Shown here: one piece after another, positions 26,633 through 35,274 of the stretch
How the letters are laid out: each line of letters opens with the position of its first letter
How positions within the stretch are numbered: the first letter of the stretch is position 1
Source: Rhodospirillales bacterium
GTDB lineage: Bacteria; Pseudomonadota; Alphaproteobacteria; Rhodospirillales; Shumkoniaceae
Direction: 5' to 3'
Assembly (NCBI GenBank): GCA_016776725.1
Contig: JADHSV010000020.1
Span: 1-54,469, forward strand
DNA: 54,469 nt
Position numbers and translations under genes: made by a program
Notes under the pieces: model-generated
The model's input: the letters and a program-made list of their open reading frames with translations, nothing else
The model's database searches: none
Told to the model about the DNA's origin: nothing

Positions 26633-28389
26633 CACCGGGACCCTCCATAAAGCATTTCAAATTGCTGCGAAAAATCGGACTTGTCGGCAGCGAACTGCCC
26701 TTCCCAATCCGGATGGGGCAAACTGACCCTTCCTAAAAATTCGACGAACGCGGTAATTTGCGCGCCGATGTCGATCAGGGTGGCCGCACCGTCGGCAAAA
26801 CCGTCCTGAATGTCGGCATTATCGGCCTCGGAGTCGCTGAATCCCTGCCGGGATATACCGCGAAATGCCTTGCGGGCATCGTTCATAAGCCCGGCGATTT
26901 CTGTGCCCACCTGATCGGCGTCCTCGACAACCTCGAGAAAACGCTCGGCCACGGAAGCCGCGCGCAGCATGACAACGTTGCCCTCGCCGCTCTCATCCAC
27001 CGCCAGCACATCGCGAAGGCGCGTAAAATCCGCCTGCGGGCGCAGGGTCACAACCAGATTGACGGCCGCCGAATTGCGATTTCTGGCCAGGGCGTGAAGG
27101 CTGGCCAGCAACGCCTTGTCGATATGGGCGGCCACGCCCTCCAGTTCCCTGGCCTTGTCGGTGTAGGATTCGGGCGCGCAATCGGCGATCAGTTTTCCCA
27201 GTTCCGCCGCACCGGCCTTGCGCCGCAGGGCCTGGGTAATCTGCCCCTGCCCCTTGCCGAACACCTCGCAGCGCATCAACGACAGCGGCAGCGCGAACGC
27301 CGCGTCGCCGCACTCGAACAACAAATTGATGGCGCCCGTCTCGCGGCGGTTTAAAAACTTGATGGCGTCGGCGGGCGGCTCGTCCAGAGCAAGCAGCGGG
27401 TTTTGGTATTCATCGATGGTATCGATCATGCCGTATACGGCGTCGGGGTCGATCTCGCCGGCTTCGCGGTCCAGCCCAATGGCGTGGGGGTTGCTTAGGG
27501 CCTGATAATCGCCCGCCGCGTCCAGGGTCTGGCGGAACCGAACGAAGGTTTTGAACGCCGCCGGGAAGGTCTTGAAGTCGACCCCGTCTGCCGTTCCCAT
27601 GGTGGATTCGTTGCGCCAGAATTCAAAAACGACGTCGTCGTCGATGGAGCCCGCGCCGAAATCCTCACCGACCTTTTGTTCCATGAACTCGATCAGGCGG
27701 CGAAATTTGCGCTGATTTTGCGCCGTCGGCAGATGATCCTTGAGGTAATCGTAAATCAGCCGCGACAGCCCGTTGGCTTGATCGGAAATGTCCTTCGCCG
27801 AAACGCCGGGACCCAGACAATCGCGCAAAACACCGTCAATTTCTCCGTACCCGACGCTGGACAGCAGAAATTCCATCAGCGCAGATAAAAACGGCATGCG
27901 TCCAAAAGTCACGTTGAAGGCGCCATCAGGATAAACGGCTTCAACGCCGCTTTCGGTCAGGTTCAGTCCGGCAATCCGCCCGCCCATCAAGCGAACGCCT
28001 TCAATGGCCTGGGCTCGAAAACCCGACGAGCGCGCCGCATCAAGGCCCCAGAAGAACATCTCGTACCCGGCCCCGCCGCCCAGCGCATCCGCGATACGCA
28101 CCAGATGGCAAAGCTCCAGCACGGCCTTGGAATAGTTGCGGCACGCAATGGCCTTGGCGAGATCGCGACAAACCTGGGGCGAGAATTTCGGCTCGCCTTC
28201 GCTTCCGGCCTCTTCAACCATCCTGAAGGCGGCGACGAGTTCGGAACTCTTGCCGACTTCAATAATGATCTGTTCCGCCGAAACGCCTGACATTCTGAAA
28301 ACCCTTCCCGACCCGGTCACCCCTCGCCCGCCATTGTAGAACGACATGGCTGGCTGTACAGGGGCGTATTTTACCGTAGCGATCGACAT
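26632..28389 (-). CDS. Large cytoplasmic protein of unknown family
   Basis: 585 residues, no signal peptide, no membrane helix and no nucleotide-binding motif I can see. Mostly helical with acidic patches; the C-terminal 200 residues (for example GVAAHIDKALLASLHALARN, AASVAERFLEVVEDADQVGTEIAGLMNDARKAFRG) look like helical bundles. The ATG at 28389 has GGAGG about 10 nt upstream. It is 6 nt after the lytic transglycosylase gene and overlaps the next gene by 1-3 nt. The largest protein of the envelope run and the best marker for searching for homologous loci. Confidence 0.72.
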   Translation of the reverse strand: MSIATVKYAPVQPAMSFYNGGRGVTGSGRVFRMSGVSAEQIIIEVGKSSELVAAFRMVEEAGSEGEPKFSPQVCRDLAKAIACRNYSKAVLELCHLVRIADALGGGAGYEMFFWGLDAARSSGFRAQAIEGVRLMGGRIAGLNLTESGVEAVYPDGAFNVTFGRMPFLSALMEFLLSSVGYGEIDGVLRDCLGPGVSAKDISDQANGLSRLIYDYLKDHLPTAQNQRKFRRLIEFMEQKVGEDFGAGSIDDDVVFEFWRNESTMGTADGVDFKTFPAAFKTFVRFRQTLDAAGDYQALSNPHAIGLDREAGEIDPDAVYGMIDTIDEYQNPLLALDEPPADAIKFLNRRETGAINLLFECGDAAFALPLSLMRCEVFGKGQGQITQALRRKAGAAELGKLIADCAPESYTDKARELEGVAAHIDKALLASLHALARNRNSAAVNLVVTLRPQADFTRLRDVLAVDESGEGNVVMLRAASVAERFLEVVEDADQVGTEIAGLMNDARKAFRGISRQGFSDSEADNADIQDGFADGAATLIDIGAQITAFVEFLGRVSLPHPDWEGQFAADKSDFSQQFEMLYGGSR

Positions 28390-28395
28390 TTTCGA

Positions 28396-29316
28396 TTAAC
28401 CTCCGGTCCAGAAGCGGCGGACTCCGCGTTCGGCGCGACGTTCGGCCCGATGATTTTGGCGCCAGTTTAGCCGGTCACGGAACTGAAGGCGGCGCGCGGT
28501 GATGCGGCGTTTCAGCGAGTCGGACGGGCGGGCTTGAGGCGAAGCGACATAATCATTGGATACGGGCGGAGCCGTATAGTCGGCACTGGTTTCGGTCTGC
28601 GTCTCGACGGGCTGTTCGGCTTCGGCCTGCTTCTTACCCAGCCAATAATCGGCAACCTTCAGATAGTGGCGCCAGTCCTTGGTGGCGGTGGGGTCGTCGA
28701 ACATCCAGTATTCGGGCGTGGCATCGGAAAAGCGCTGGGCGCTGGCCGAGCGGCGATCGGCAACGACCTTGTTGCGCTGGGCCGTGTCGGCCATGGCGAT
28801 AACCGTCGCCTTGCGCTCGAACCGGCGCTGCCATGCCAGCACGGCGTCCACATATTTGCGGGTCGCCGGAATAACCTTGGAGTGTGGCGGTTTGCCAACT
28901 CTTGAGCCGCCGTTGTAATGAGACAGGGCAAAATCCCATCGCCCCTCATAACGCTTGATCAGGCTTTTCAGATAATCAATGCCCAAGCGGATATTGAGTT
29001 GCGCGTCCCAAAGATCATCGGCCTGCGCGTTGTAAAGATCCTTGCCTGTTTTCGGCATGATCTGCATAACGCCCCGCGCGCCCGCAGAACTGAGCGCCTT
29101 CGGGTTGAAGTTGCTTTCGACCTTGGCAACGGCCAGGGCAAGCGACGCGGGCAACCCTGCCCTTACCGCTTCATCAACCACCATTTGCTGCACGTCGGCC
29201 CGGGGATTGCCCCTGGCCGCATGGCCGAAGCTCATAAATCCCAATGTCATGGCGAGTACGACGGCGAAAAAGATTGCCAACATAACGGACCGGTCAATTG
29301 CATGTGTTTTAGTCAT
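28396..29316 (-). CDS. Lytic transglycosylase, SLT domain
   Basis: 306 residues. An N-terminal membrane helix or signal (VMLAIFFAVVLAMTLGFMSFGHA) precedes an SLT/GEWL domain with catalytic Glu67 (AVAKVESNFNP), ARGVMQIMPKTG, NIRLGIDYL and FALSHYNGG. It cleaves peptidoglycan glycan strands. A C-terminal extension of about 130 residues ends in a very Arg-rich tail. The start overlaps the ExbD-like gene by 8 nt. Such enzymes commonly accompany trans-envelope machines to open the wall, which fits the surrounding genes. Confidence 0.88.
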   Translation of the reverse strand: MTKTHAIDRSVMLAIFFAVVLAMTLGFMSFGHAARGNPRADVQQMVVDEAVRAGLPASLALAVAKVESNFNPKALSSAGARGVMQIMPKTGKDLYNAQADDLWDAQLNIRLGIDYLKSLIKRYEGRWDFALSHYNGGSRVGKPPHSKVIPATRKYVDAVLAWQRRFERKATVIAMADTAQRNKVVADRRSASAQRFSDATPEYWMFDDPTATKDWRHYLKVADYWLGKKQAEAEQPVETQTETSADYTAPPVSNDYVASPQARPSDSLKRRITARRLQFRDRLNWRQNHRAERRAERGVRRFWTGG

Positions 29317-29737
29317 CGGACAATCCCTTCAACCTGTTCAGCCAACGTTCGTCCAGCACCGAGACGACGAGATTTTCGACGTTTATGCCGCCGCGTGCCG
29401 CAAGGGCTTCGCCCATGGGCAATGCCGGATCAAGCGCCAGAATGACGCGCGAATTCGTGTGCAGGGATGCGGGGTCGAGTGCAGCCAGATCCTTATCCAT
29501 GTAGCGGCCCGCGAAATAGATGACGATCCGGTCGTCTTTTTCCTGCGAGACCTGCGCGGCCGGGGCCGTATCGGTCTGTGCCGGGGCCATAACGGCGCCG
29601 ACAGCCGGATCGGTCTTTCCTTCGCCAACGCCCATGGAAATCATGGTCAGAACCATGATGCTGAAAAACGCCATGGCCAGTGCCAGGGCGATTTCGGTCA
29701 TCGCGTTTCCGTAGCCGGTATCTTCCACTTCGACCAT
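29309..29737 (-). CDS. ExbD/TolR/MotB-like single-span membrane protein
   Basis: 142 residues: a short cytoplasmic N-terminus, one membrane helix (about 14-36) with an acidic residue at its start (Glu15 in MTEIALALAMAFFSIMVLTM), then a periplasmic region. The placement of an acid at the cytoplasmic entry of a single helix and the MAFF sequence recall MotB/ExbD, where an Asp carries protons. The periplasmic part (DRIVIYFAGRYMDKDLAALDP) is not an OmpA domain. First gene after the terminator at 29789, followed at overlap by the transglycosylase. Assignment is tentative and rests on topology and on the ExbB-like gene in the same run. Confidence 0.5.
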   Translation of the reverse strand: MVEVEDTGYGNAMTEIALALAMAFFSIMVLTMISMGVGEGKTDPAVGAVMAPAQTDTAPAAQVSQEKDDRIVIYFAGRYMDKDLAALDPASLHTNSRVILALDPALPMGEALAARGGINVENLVVSVLDERWLNRLKGLSDD

Positions 29738-29788
29738 CCCATTTTCTGTTCAACAGGCTTATGGAAGGCACAAAGGTGAAAATCGAAA

Positions 29789-29818
29789 CGCCCCGCCCGG
29801 AGGTTTCCGGACGGGGCG
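29789..29818 (-). terminator. Intrinsic terminator after the lipoprotein gene
   Basis: Read on the minus strand it is a 13-bp stem (CGCCCCG, a G.U pair, CCGGA) with a 4-nt loop, followed by TTTCGATTTTC. In plus-strand RNA the same position would be a C.A mismatch, so the hairpin is built for minus-strand transcripts. It lies 28 nt after the stop of the lipoprotein gene at 29846 and splits the envelope run into two transcription units. Confidence 0.8.
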
Positions 29819-29845
29819 TCGATAACGGGTCTGGTTATGTTTGGT

Positions 29846-30310
29846 CTACTGGGTAACGGGAACCCACTGACCGGGCTGACCGGGAGCCGGCGCCGGAGCA
29901 ATCGGCTGTGCGGGTTGGGCCGGAACTGCTGGATTGGCAACCGGATAACTGGGGTTGGCCACCGGATAGCTGGGGCTGGGTATCGGCGCGGTGGCGTTCA
30001 ACCACCCGTCGAAGGTATGCCCGGCCAGGAACCATCCGCTTGTCGGTTTTTTGCAAACGGTGGCATTGCCGTAACGGACCTGTCCGTACGTATTGGACTG
30101 GCGAATTTGATAGACTTGGCAAAATGCGCCGTCGCCCCGGTCAAATTGATAGAAAGGCGACGTATTGACGTCGGTATCGGTCAACCCGCTGCCCAACACG
30201 GCCAGAATGGCCTGGGTCTGGTTGTTGTAGGTTGTTTGACAAGCCGCGAGAACCATTCCGGCCAATACGATAAAACCAAGTCGCGCAAACATAAGAAATC
30301 TCCTGTCCAT
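29846..30310 (-). CDS. Lipoprotein with SYPVANP/Pro-Ala repeat tail
   Basis: 154 residues with a lipoprotein signal ending VLAAC (Cys24). The mature domain has FCQVYQIRQSNTYGQVRYGNATVCKKP, with two Cys that could pair. It is followed by a tail with two copies of SYPVANP and a Pro/Ala/Gln-rich end (QPAQPIAPAPAPGQPG). It starts 6 nt after the protease gene and is followed by a strong terminator, so it ends the upstream unit of the envelope run. Function unknown. Confidence 0.75.
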   Translation of the reverse strand: MDRRFLMFARLGFIVLAGMVLAACQTTYNNQTQAILAVLGSGLTDTDVNTSPFYQFDRGDGAFCQVYQIRQSNTYGQVRYGNATVCKKPTSGWFLAGHTFDGWLNATAPIPSPSYPVANPSYPVANPAVPAQPAQPIAPAPAPGQPGQWVPVTQ

Positions 30311-30316
30311 ATCAAA

Positions 30317-31255
30317 TCAGTTGATGGGCTGCCAGCCTCCGCTCGGCGCAGCTTCGACGGGCGCGGGAGCTTGCGGAGCCGGCTGCCGAATAGTAGGTTT
30401 TGGAGCCGGTGCGCTTTCCTGTGGCGCCTGCCCCAGTTGCCTGAGAATTGGACTGTTTTTGATGATGGTCGTCATTCTCTTGGCAAAATTCACTTTTTTC
30501 TCAATTCCCGCGAAATGCAGGCCGACCAGGGACATGTCGTTGTCCGAGAATACCGGCGAGCCCGAACTTCCGCCCAGCGTGTCGCAGAAATGGCGAAGTT
30601 CCTCGGGCCGTTCGGTCTCGCTATCGGCCCGGCAGTTCCTGCGGGTTAAACGCTTGGCCTTGCCCGCTGGATGTTGAACGATGAAAAGCTCTTCTTCGGG
30701 GCTGGGGTCACGGACCTGCATGGGAATGATCCCGTATTTCATGCCCGGATTTCCGCGCACCCTGACGATGGAATAATCCAGCTCGCGGCTGGTTTCGATC
30801 GGTTTGGTTTCCACCTCGAAGCGCTTGGTGCCGCTGGTCTTGCCTTCTTCGATGTAATTCATCAACAGCGACGCCTTGAGCACCTGGCCCGACTTGCCGG
30901 GAATGCAATGGTGGTTGGTCATGATGTAATCGACCGAAATAATCCACCCAGTGCACAGCGAAACGCCCTGCTTGCCGTTGCGTTTGACGAGAATATCCAG
31001 CCGACCGATGGGTGAGGACTGAATCCGGTAACGATTTTTTTCGGAAAACTTGCTGATGGGTTCAAAATTATCGGTATCGCTGATTAGGCGCTTGAGGTGC
31101 CCGAACGCCTGCGGCAGGGGCAGATCGACCCTTCCGTAATAATCAGCCGGGTATTCGATTTCGCCCTCATGCAAAACCACAACGCCGTCAGCCGCCGCGA
31201 ATGTTGTGGAGGCCGCAACGAAACCCGCCGCAATTATCCAAGGTGAAAAACGCAT
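30317..31255 (-). CDS. Secreted trypsin-like serine protease
   Basis: 312 residues with a signal peptide (IIAAGFVAASTTFAAA). The chymotrypsin-fold triad is visible: His116 in TNHHC, Asp160 in ELDYSIVRV and Ser231 in LGGSSGSPVF, with the disulfide-style Cys before the His. The C-terminal 45 residues are Pro/Ala-rich and end GGWQPIN. A GAGGATGAA precedes the ATG. No PDZ domain follows, so it is not DegP-like. It is preceded by a hairpin terminator and followed 6 nt later by a lipoprotein gene. It could process the secreted proteins encoded beside it. Confidence 0.88.
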   Translation of the reverse strand: MRFSPWIIAAGFVAASTTFAAADGVVVLHEGEIEYPADYYGRVDLPLPQAFGHLKRLISDTDNFEPISKFSEKNRYRIQSSPIGRLDILVKRNGKQGVSLCTGWIISVDYIMTNHHCIPGKSGQVLKASLLMNYIEEGKTSGTKRFEVETKPIETSRELDYSIVRVRGNPGMKYGIIPMQVRDPSPEEELFIVQHPAGKAKRLTRRNCRADSETERPEELRHFCDTLGGSSGSPVFSDNDMSLVGLHFAGIEKKVNFAKRMTTIIKNSPILRQLGQAPQESAPAPKPTIRQPAPQAPAPVEAAPSGGWQPIN

Positions 31256-31298
31256 TTCATCCTCCAGCCCATACGAACGTAAATTGCTTAACGAAAGC

Positions 31299-31328
31299 CC
31301 CCCTCTCCTGAATATGGCGGAGAGGGGG
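31299..31328 (-). terminator. Hairpin terminator after the 345-residue lipoprotein gene
   Basis: A perfect 10-bp stem (CCCCCTCTCC / GGAGAGGGGG) with a 10-nt loop, starting 16 nt after the stop at 31344. The downstream T-run on the minus strand is weak (GCTTTCGTT), so termination may be partial. It separates the upstream unit from the protease-lipoprotein pair. Confidence 0.65.
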
Positions 31329-31343
31329 ATATCTTCGTGGGTT

Positions 31344-32381
31344 CTACTGGAAACGCGGGGTCCGGCCCGGCGTCTGCGGCGAGCTGCCGAAGATCTTGTC
31401 GAGCTGGATTTCGGTACCGAATACCGTAACCTTGACCTGGCTATCGGGATCGAGCCCCATATCGATCAGCAGAATGTTGATCCATTCCTCGATCTTGCTG
31501 GCCGATGCATTGGAAACGTAACCGTAAATCCGCTTGGAGGTGTCGCCCGAAGGATTGCGGGTGGTGATGAAGCACGGGAATTCGGTTTCCATCACGTTTT
31601 TGATTTCCAGATATTCGCGGGTCGTGAAGTTACGCAGGACGATGGCGAAGGTCGAGGCCAAGCCCGTATTCACGCTGGCCGGGCAGGCACCGCCCATGGG
31701 GGCAGCTGCCGTCGCCGGTGCCGCAGTTGACGCGGCCGGAGCGGCCTGGGCCACCGGGCGGCCTGCGCCACGGGTCAGGTATGCGAGCTTTTTACGCAGC
31801 ACGTCACCAACCTGACCGGCAACGTCACGCGCGTGATCGCCGACGACTTCCTGAATGCACATGCCGGCGCAATTGGCGGGGGCCGGGAATTCCATACGCG
31901 GGGCTTCCCAACTGCCGATAAAGCGCCGGGCCTGATAATCGTAGATGTCGCCCGCGATGCGAACCATGGCTTTGGTCGCAAAGCCGACGTTCTGGGCCGC
32001 CGCGCGGATTTTAAAGACGACCATGGCGCGGGCTTGCAGGCGCGGGTCGCGGCTCTGGTTGGCCAACTGGACGACCTGGATCAGCTCGGTCTTGGGACGA
32101 CGGGCACGCACCTGCCAACCCATTTCGACAGCCAGAATTTCTTCGTCGATGACGTAGAAATCATAACGGCTCATCTGTTCCTGGATCTGGGAAACGACCC
32201 GACGGAAGATGTCGCTTGTGCGCGCAACGCTCATGGGATCGGAGTCTTCGCCCATGACAATAACGGGAATGTCGGTTCCCTGCTGCGCCAGTGACGGCGT
32301 CGGGGCCGTAACGCACGAAACCAGCGCCAACGAACCTACAACACCAAAAATCGCTTTCTTGAGTGAAGACAACCTAACCAT
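31344..32381 (-). CDS. Lipoprotein, two-domain, unknown family
   Basis: 345 residues. A lipoprotein signal ends ALVSC (Cys23). The first domain (about 30-200) has IPVIVMGEDSDPMSV, YDFYVIDEEILAVE and ATKAMVRIAGDIYDYQARRFIGSW, a pattern resembling CsgG/LpoB-like accessory lipoproteins. An Ala/Pro linker (AAPAASTAAPATAAAPMGG) leads to a C-terminal domain (about 245-330) with FTTREYLEIKNVMETEFPCF. The ATG at 32381 has AGGAGA upstream. The 32382-32504 gap before it probably holds its own promoter; I see no convincing hexamers there. Confidence 0.72.
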   Translation of the reverse strand: MVRLSSLKKAIFGVVGSLALVSCVTAPTPSLAQQGTDIPVIVMGEDSDPMSVARTSDIFRRVVSQIQEQMSRYDFYVIDEEILAVEMGWQVRARRPKTELIQVVQLANQSRDPRLQARAMVVFKIRAAAQNVGFATKAMVRIAGDIYDYQARRFIGSWEAPRMEFPAPANCAGMCIQEVVGDHARDVAGQVGDVLRKKLAYLTRGAGRPVAQAAPAASTAAPATAAAPMGGACPASVNTGLASTFAIVLRNFTTREYLEIKNVMETEFPCFITTRNPSGDTSKRIYGYVSNASASKIEEWINILLIDMGLDPDSQVKVTVFGTEIQLDKIFGSSPQTPGRTPRFQ

Positions 32382-32504
32382 CGCACATTCTCCTGCCTCG
32401 TTAATAAAGCCGTTCATGCCTTCCTATGAAACCACTTGAGCCATAATTGTCGGCTTGGCCCCCTCGACTCCCATATAAAAGGCCCCTAAATGTTTTTTCG
32501 ACCG

Positions 32505-33710
32505 TCACTGGACGGCCTGTTGCCCACGGCCCCCGCCAAAACAGTTGGGGGAATTTCCAAACATAAACACCTTGTGCTTCTTGTATATGATCGGATGAAC
32601 CGAGGTATCCTGATATTCGCTTGTACTCCCCTGCACCGACCCAAGCATTCTCTCAAATTCCTTGGCCGGATCGATCATTTTGCCGCCAGGGAAACGGAAC
32701 ACGTAAAGCGGCACCTGATCGCTCTTGCCTCCGGACAGTGTACCGAACTGTTCCAGATATTTGGCAAGATTATTGAAATAATCGTACTTCAATTCCTTTT
32801 CGCAGAACGTGATTTCGTACTGCATCCCGGTCTGGATGTTGCGGTTCCAGGTTTTCAGGATATCGGGCGCACTGGCCTTCTGCTGGATCGCCTTGACCAC
32901 GTTGCGAAGGGCGTCGTCCACGCTTTCGCGCGCTGATTGCCCGGTTCCTTCCACCGTGCGGCTGCTGGAAACCGGCTGGCCGCTGTTCAAATCCATCAAC
33001 TTGATTTGAAGCTTGGCGTTGGCCCGCCAATAGGCCCCGCCGTCTCGCTCCTTGACGCTATCGCCCGGAATATCGAGCTGACCCAACAGATAAAAATCAA
33101 TCGCCGTGGGCGGGTTGGCCGGATTGAACACCTTCTTTTCCAGGGATTTCAGACGCTTGGTCGAATACAATTCCTCCTCATCGAAATTGAGGAAATCGAC
33201 CAGCGTGAACCCGGCCCGTCCGTAATATTCCTTCACCGTCTCGTTCAGGTCGTCGATATAGATTTCCCGGTCGTCGCCCGAGTTGAACTCCTTGGGCAAG
33301 CGCCGGATCACGATGGCCACCTGAATGCGCGGCGAACCCAGCACCGCGATATTTCCGGCGTCGGCCTGCTGGATAATTTCGTTGATGCGATCCATGCCTA
33401 CGTTGAAATAAAATGCGGGCTGGTAACGGCCGCCGACGGCGTTTCCGTTGAGGACATGGCGCGTCTGAACGATGCCATCCACTTCTGACAGGATTTGTTG
33501 CACGTCGGCGTCGCGAATTTGCAGATTGCCGCGCATTCCGATGACGCGCTGCAACGCCTCGCGTTTCGCTGCGGCCTCGGCCTGGGCCACGCTTGCCGCC
33601 GGGGCGACCACAACGGAATTAACCCGGACGACCCCCGGATCATCAACGGCGGCAATAGCCGACTGGCCCACAAAAAGCGCCGTCAGCACGATCATTACTG
33701 TTCGGATCAT
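32505..33710 (-). CDS. Secreted protein, unknown family, FlgT/LPP20-like N-terminus
   Basis: 401 residues with a signal peptide (IVLTALFVGQSAIA). The N-terminal part, with VAQAEAAAKREALQRVIGMRG, resembles the small domain at the start of FlgT/LPP20-type periplasmic proteins. The middle region has SPRIQVAIVIRRLP and two DDLNE/SVDDALRN helices; the C-terminal part has paired Cys (TFCEKEL and SPNCFGG). FlgT builds the periplasmic ring of sodium-driven flagellar motors, so the resemblance is suggestive beside stator-like genes, but it is weak. It starts 7 nt after the 412-residue gene. Confidence 0.62.
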   Translation of the reverse strand: MIRTVMIVLTALFVGQSAIAAVDDPGVVRVNSVVVAPAASVAQAEAAAKREALQRVIGMRGNLQIRDADVQQILSEVDGIVQTRHVLNGNAVGGRYQPAFYFNVGMDRINEIIQQADAGNIAVLGSPRIQVAIVIRRLPKEFNSGDDREIYIDDLNETVKEYYGRAGFTLVDFLNFDEEELYSTKRLKSLEKKVFNPANPPTAIDFYLLGQLDIPGDSVKERDGGAYWRANAKLQIKLMDLNSGQPVSSSRTVEGTGQSARESVDDALRNVVKAIQQKASAPDILKTWNRNIQTGMQYEITFCEKELKYDYFNNLAKYLEQFGTLSGGKSDQVPLYVFRFPGGKMIDPAKEFERMLGSVQGSTSEYQDTSVHPIIYKKHKVFMFGNSPNCFGGGRGQQAVQ

Positions 33711-33717
33711 CGGCGCA

Positions 33718-34956
33718 TCACCTTATTGTTTCCTCATCCATTTTGTTAATTGCCTTGATTAACGTGTTGATATAATAAACGTTTGAAACTGATTCTCCTT
33801 GTACGGCCGGAACTTGATAGGCCATTTCGGCAAGGCGCGCCTCAAGGGGCTGGGGCTTTCCCGCCAATTCCGCTTCGATATCGACCACGGCCGCGAACCC
33901 AAGTTTGACCAGCGAGCCCGCACCCTTGCTCGGCTTGACCAGGGAACGAACGCCGATCCATATGGGATTCCGGGGCGGCAAGACTTTCACACAAATGCGG
34001 CTTTTTCCGGTCTCGTCATATTCGGGCAGACAGAATTCCGACCAGTCGCGTTTTATGTCGCCTTCCTTGGCCGTAGCCGCCGCATCGCCAGTGCGTTCCT
34101 CGACCGAACGTGACTGCTCGGGCTGGAACGCCACCTGCCGGTATTGCGCCAGACGCGCATTCAGGAAAAAGCGGGCGAAATCGCCCATGGTTGCCGTATC
34201 GGGCTTGGTCATTCCCGATTTATCGGAAACGGCGACGCATTCGTCGCACAGGGCCATGACGCCGAAGGTGTCGGCAAAGTACCCATCAATGGCGTGAATG
34301 GGGTTCTGTGTGCGCCGGATCGCCTCAAGTGAAACACCCGGCGGGCCGAAATACGCCTGCAGGCCCTGGGTGATTTTCTGCGTATAGGGATTGGCAGGAT
34401 TTTTTAACTGCAGCGCGAACTTGCCCAGCGTCACGCGAAGCACGTCGGCAACATTTGGCGGTTGCTGGAACGCATCTGTCAGGAACAAGGGGTGCGAGAA
34501 AATCAGGTTTCGGGTGTCGGCGGCAAAAACGTTCAGGGTCACGAAAATGTAGGTGTAGTACTTCTTTACCGCCTTCCCCCCGATATCAACAATGCTGGGG
34601 CTGAACCGCATGACCCGGTCGATGGAAAGAAACACGCCATAGACATCACGCATGTTCTCCTTGACGTAGCCGGTCTCGGACGCCGTCTCGAAATAACCAA
34701 ACTCGTCCCACTTCAAAGCCCCCAGAAGGGGAGCAATCGCCCCCTTGTTGCGGCTTCGAAACGCAAGATCGGCATCCTTATAGAGAACAGCCTCGACGTC
34801 GCTTTTGTTCACCGCCGGATCCGATATGTTGAACCCGGCCCAGAAGAACTCGGCCACGGCGGCGTTGGCGCTGATGGGCGAAGCGAGCCAGATTAACGCG
34901 GCGAGTCCGACAATGGACAGCGTATTCCAGATTTTCGTTTTGTCTCGCCGCATCAA
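33718..34956 (-). CDS. Secreted protein of unknown family
   Basis: 412 residues with a signal peptide (SIVGLAALIWLASPISANA, cleavage near ANA-AV). The mature protein is mixed alpha/beta with one close Cys pair (ALCDECVAVS) and further Cys near 310-325 (EFCLPEYDETGKSRICVKV). No catalytic motif or repeat seen. It is 7 nt after the small lipoprotein gene and 7 nt before the next secreted protein gene, so the three are one unit. Function unknown; probably periplasmic. Confidence 0.72.
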   Translation of the reverse strand: MMRRDKTKIWNTLSIVGLAALIWLASPISANAAVAEFFWAGFNISDPAVNKSDVEAVLYKDADLAFRSRNKGAIAPLLGALKWDEFGYFETASETGYVKENMRDVYGVFLSIDRVMRFSPSIVDIGGKAVKKYYTYIFVTLNVFAADTRNLIFSHPLFLTDAFQQPPNVADVLRVTLGKFALQLKNPANPYTQKITQGLQAYFGPPGVSLEAIRRTQNPIHAIDGYFADTFGVMALCDECVAVSDKSGMTKPDTATMGDFARFFLNARLAQYRQVAFQPEQSRSVEERTGDAAATAKEGDIKRDWSEFCLPEYDETGKSRICVKVLPPRNPIWIGVRSLVKPSKGAGSLVKLGFAAVVDIEAELAGKPQPLEARLAEMAYQVPAVQGESVSNVYYINTLIKAINKMDEETIR

Positions 34957-34963
34957 GAGGCTC

Positions 34964-35212
34964 CTAATCGAACGAAATCAGCCTTCGCTGGTCGAACATG
35001 GCTTCGATTTCCTGGATGTTCTGGACATCGACCATGATGTCGGTTGCCACGGTCCCCATCATGAGGCTTTCATCGGCGGCCGTCCTCGACGCCGCCGCTG
35101 CCGCGCCGGATGTCAGGTGCAAATCGCCACGCGCGTCCTTGGCCGATTGCGGCGTACAGGCCGCCAGGCCCATGAAAATCGTTCCGAGAACCACAAATTT
35201 TAGCGTTTTCAT
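34964..35212 (-). CDS. Small lipoprotein
   Basis: 82 residues. A lipoprotein signal ends MGLAAC (Cys19). The mature 63 residues have an Ala-rich stretch and a helical C-terminus (DIMVDVQNIQEIEAMFDQRRLISFD). A strong GGAGGG ribosome site precedes the ATG. It sits between the 441-residue and 412-residue secreted protein genes. Size and position suggest a pilotin-like or assembly lipoprotein, which is inference only. Confidence 0.75.
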   Translation of the reverse strand: MKTLKFVVLGTIFMGLAACTPQSAKDARGDLHLTSGAAAAASRTAADESLMMGTVATDIMVDVQNIQEIEAMFDQRRLISFD

Positions 35213-35274
35213 CTTTTTTTCCCTCCGCGTCGCGGATCAGCGCGCCGCTGTTATTTCAAGTATCGCCGCTTACC

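Noticed and set aside
35225..35265. Possible attenuator hairpin before the small lipoprotein gene
   Set aside because: The stem CCGCG-A-CGCGG leaves a one-base loop that cannot form; remaining complementarity is weak.
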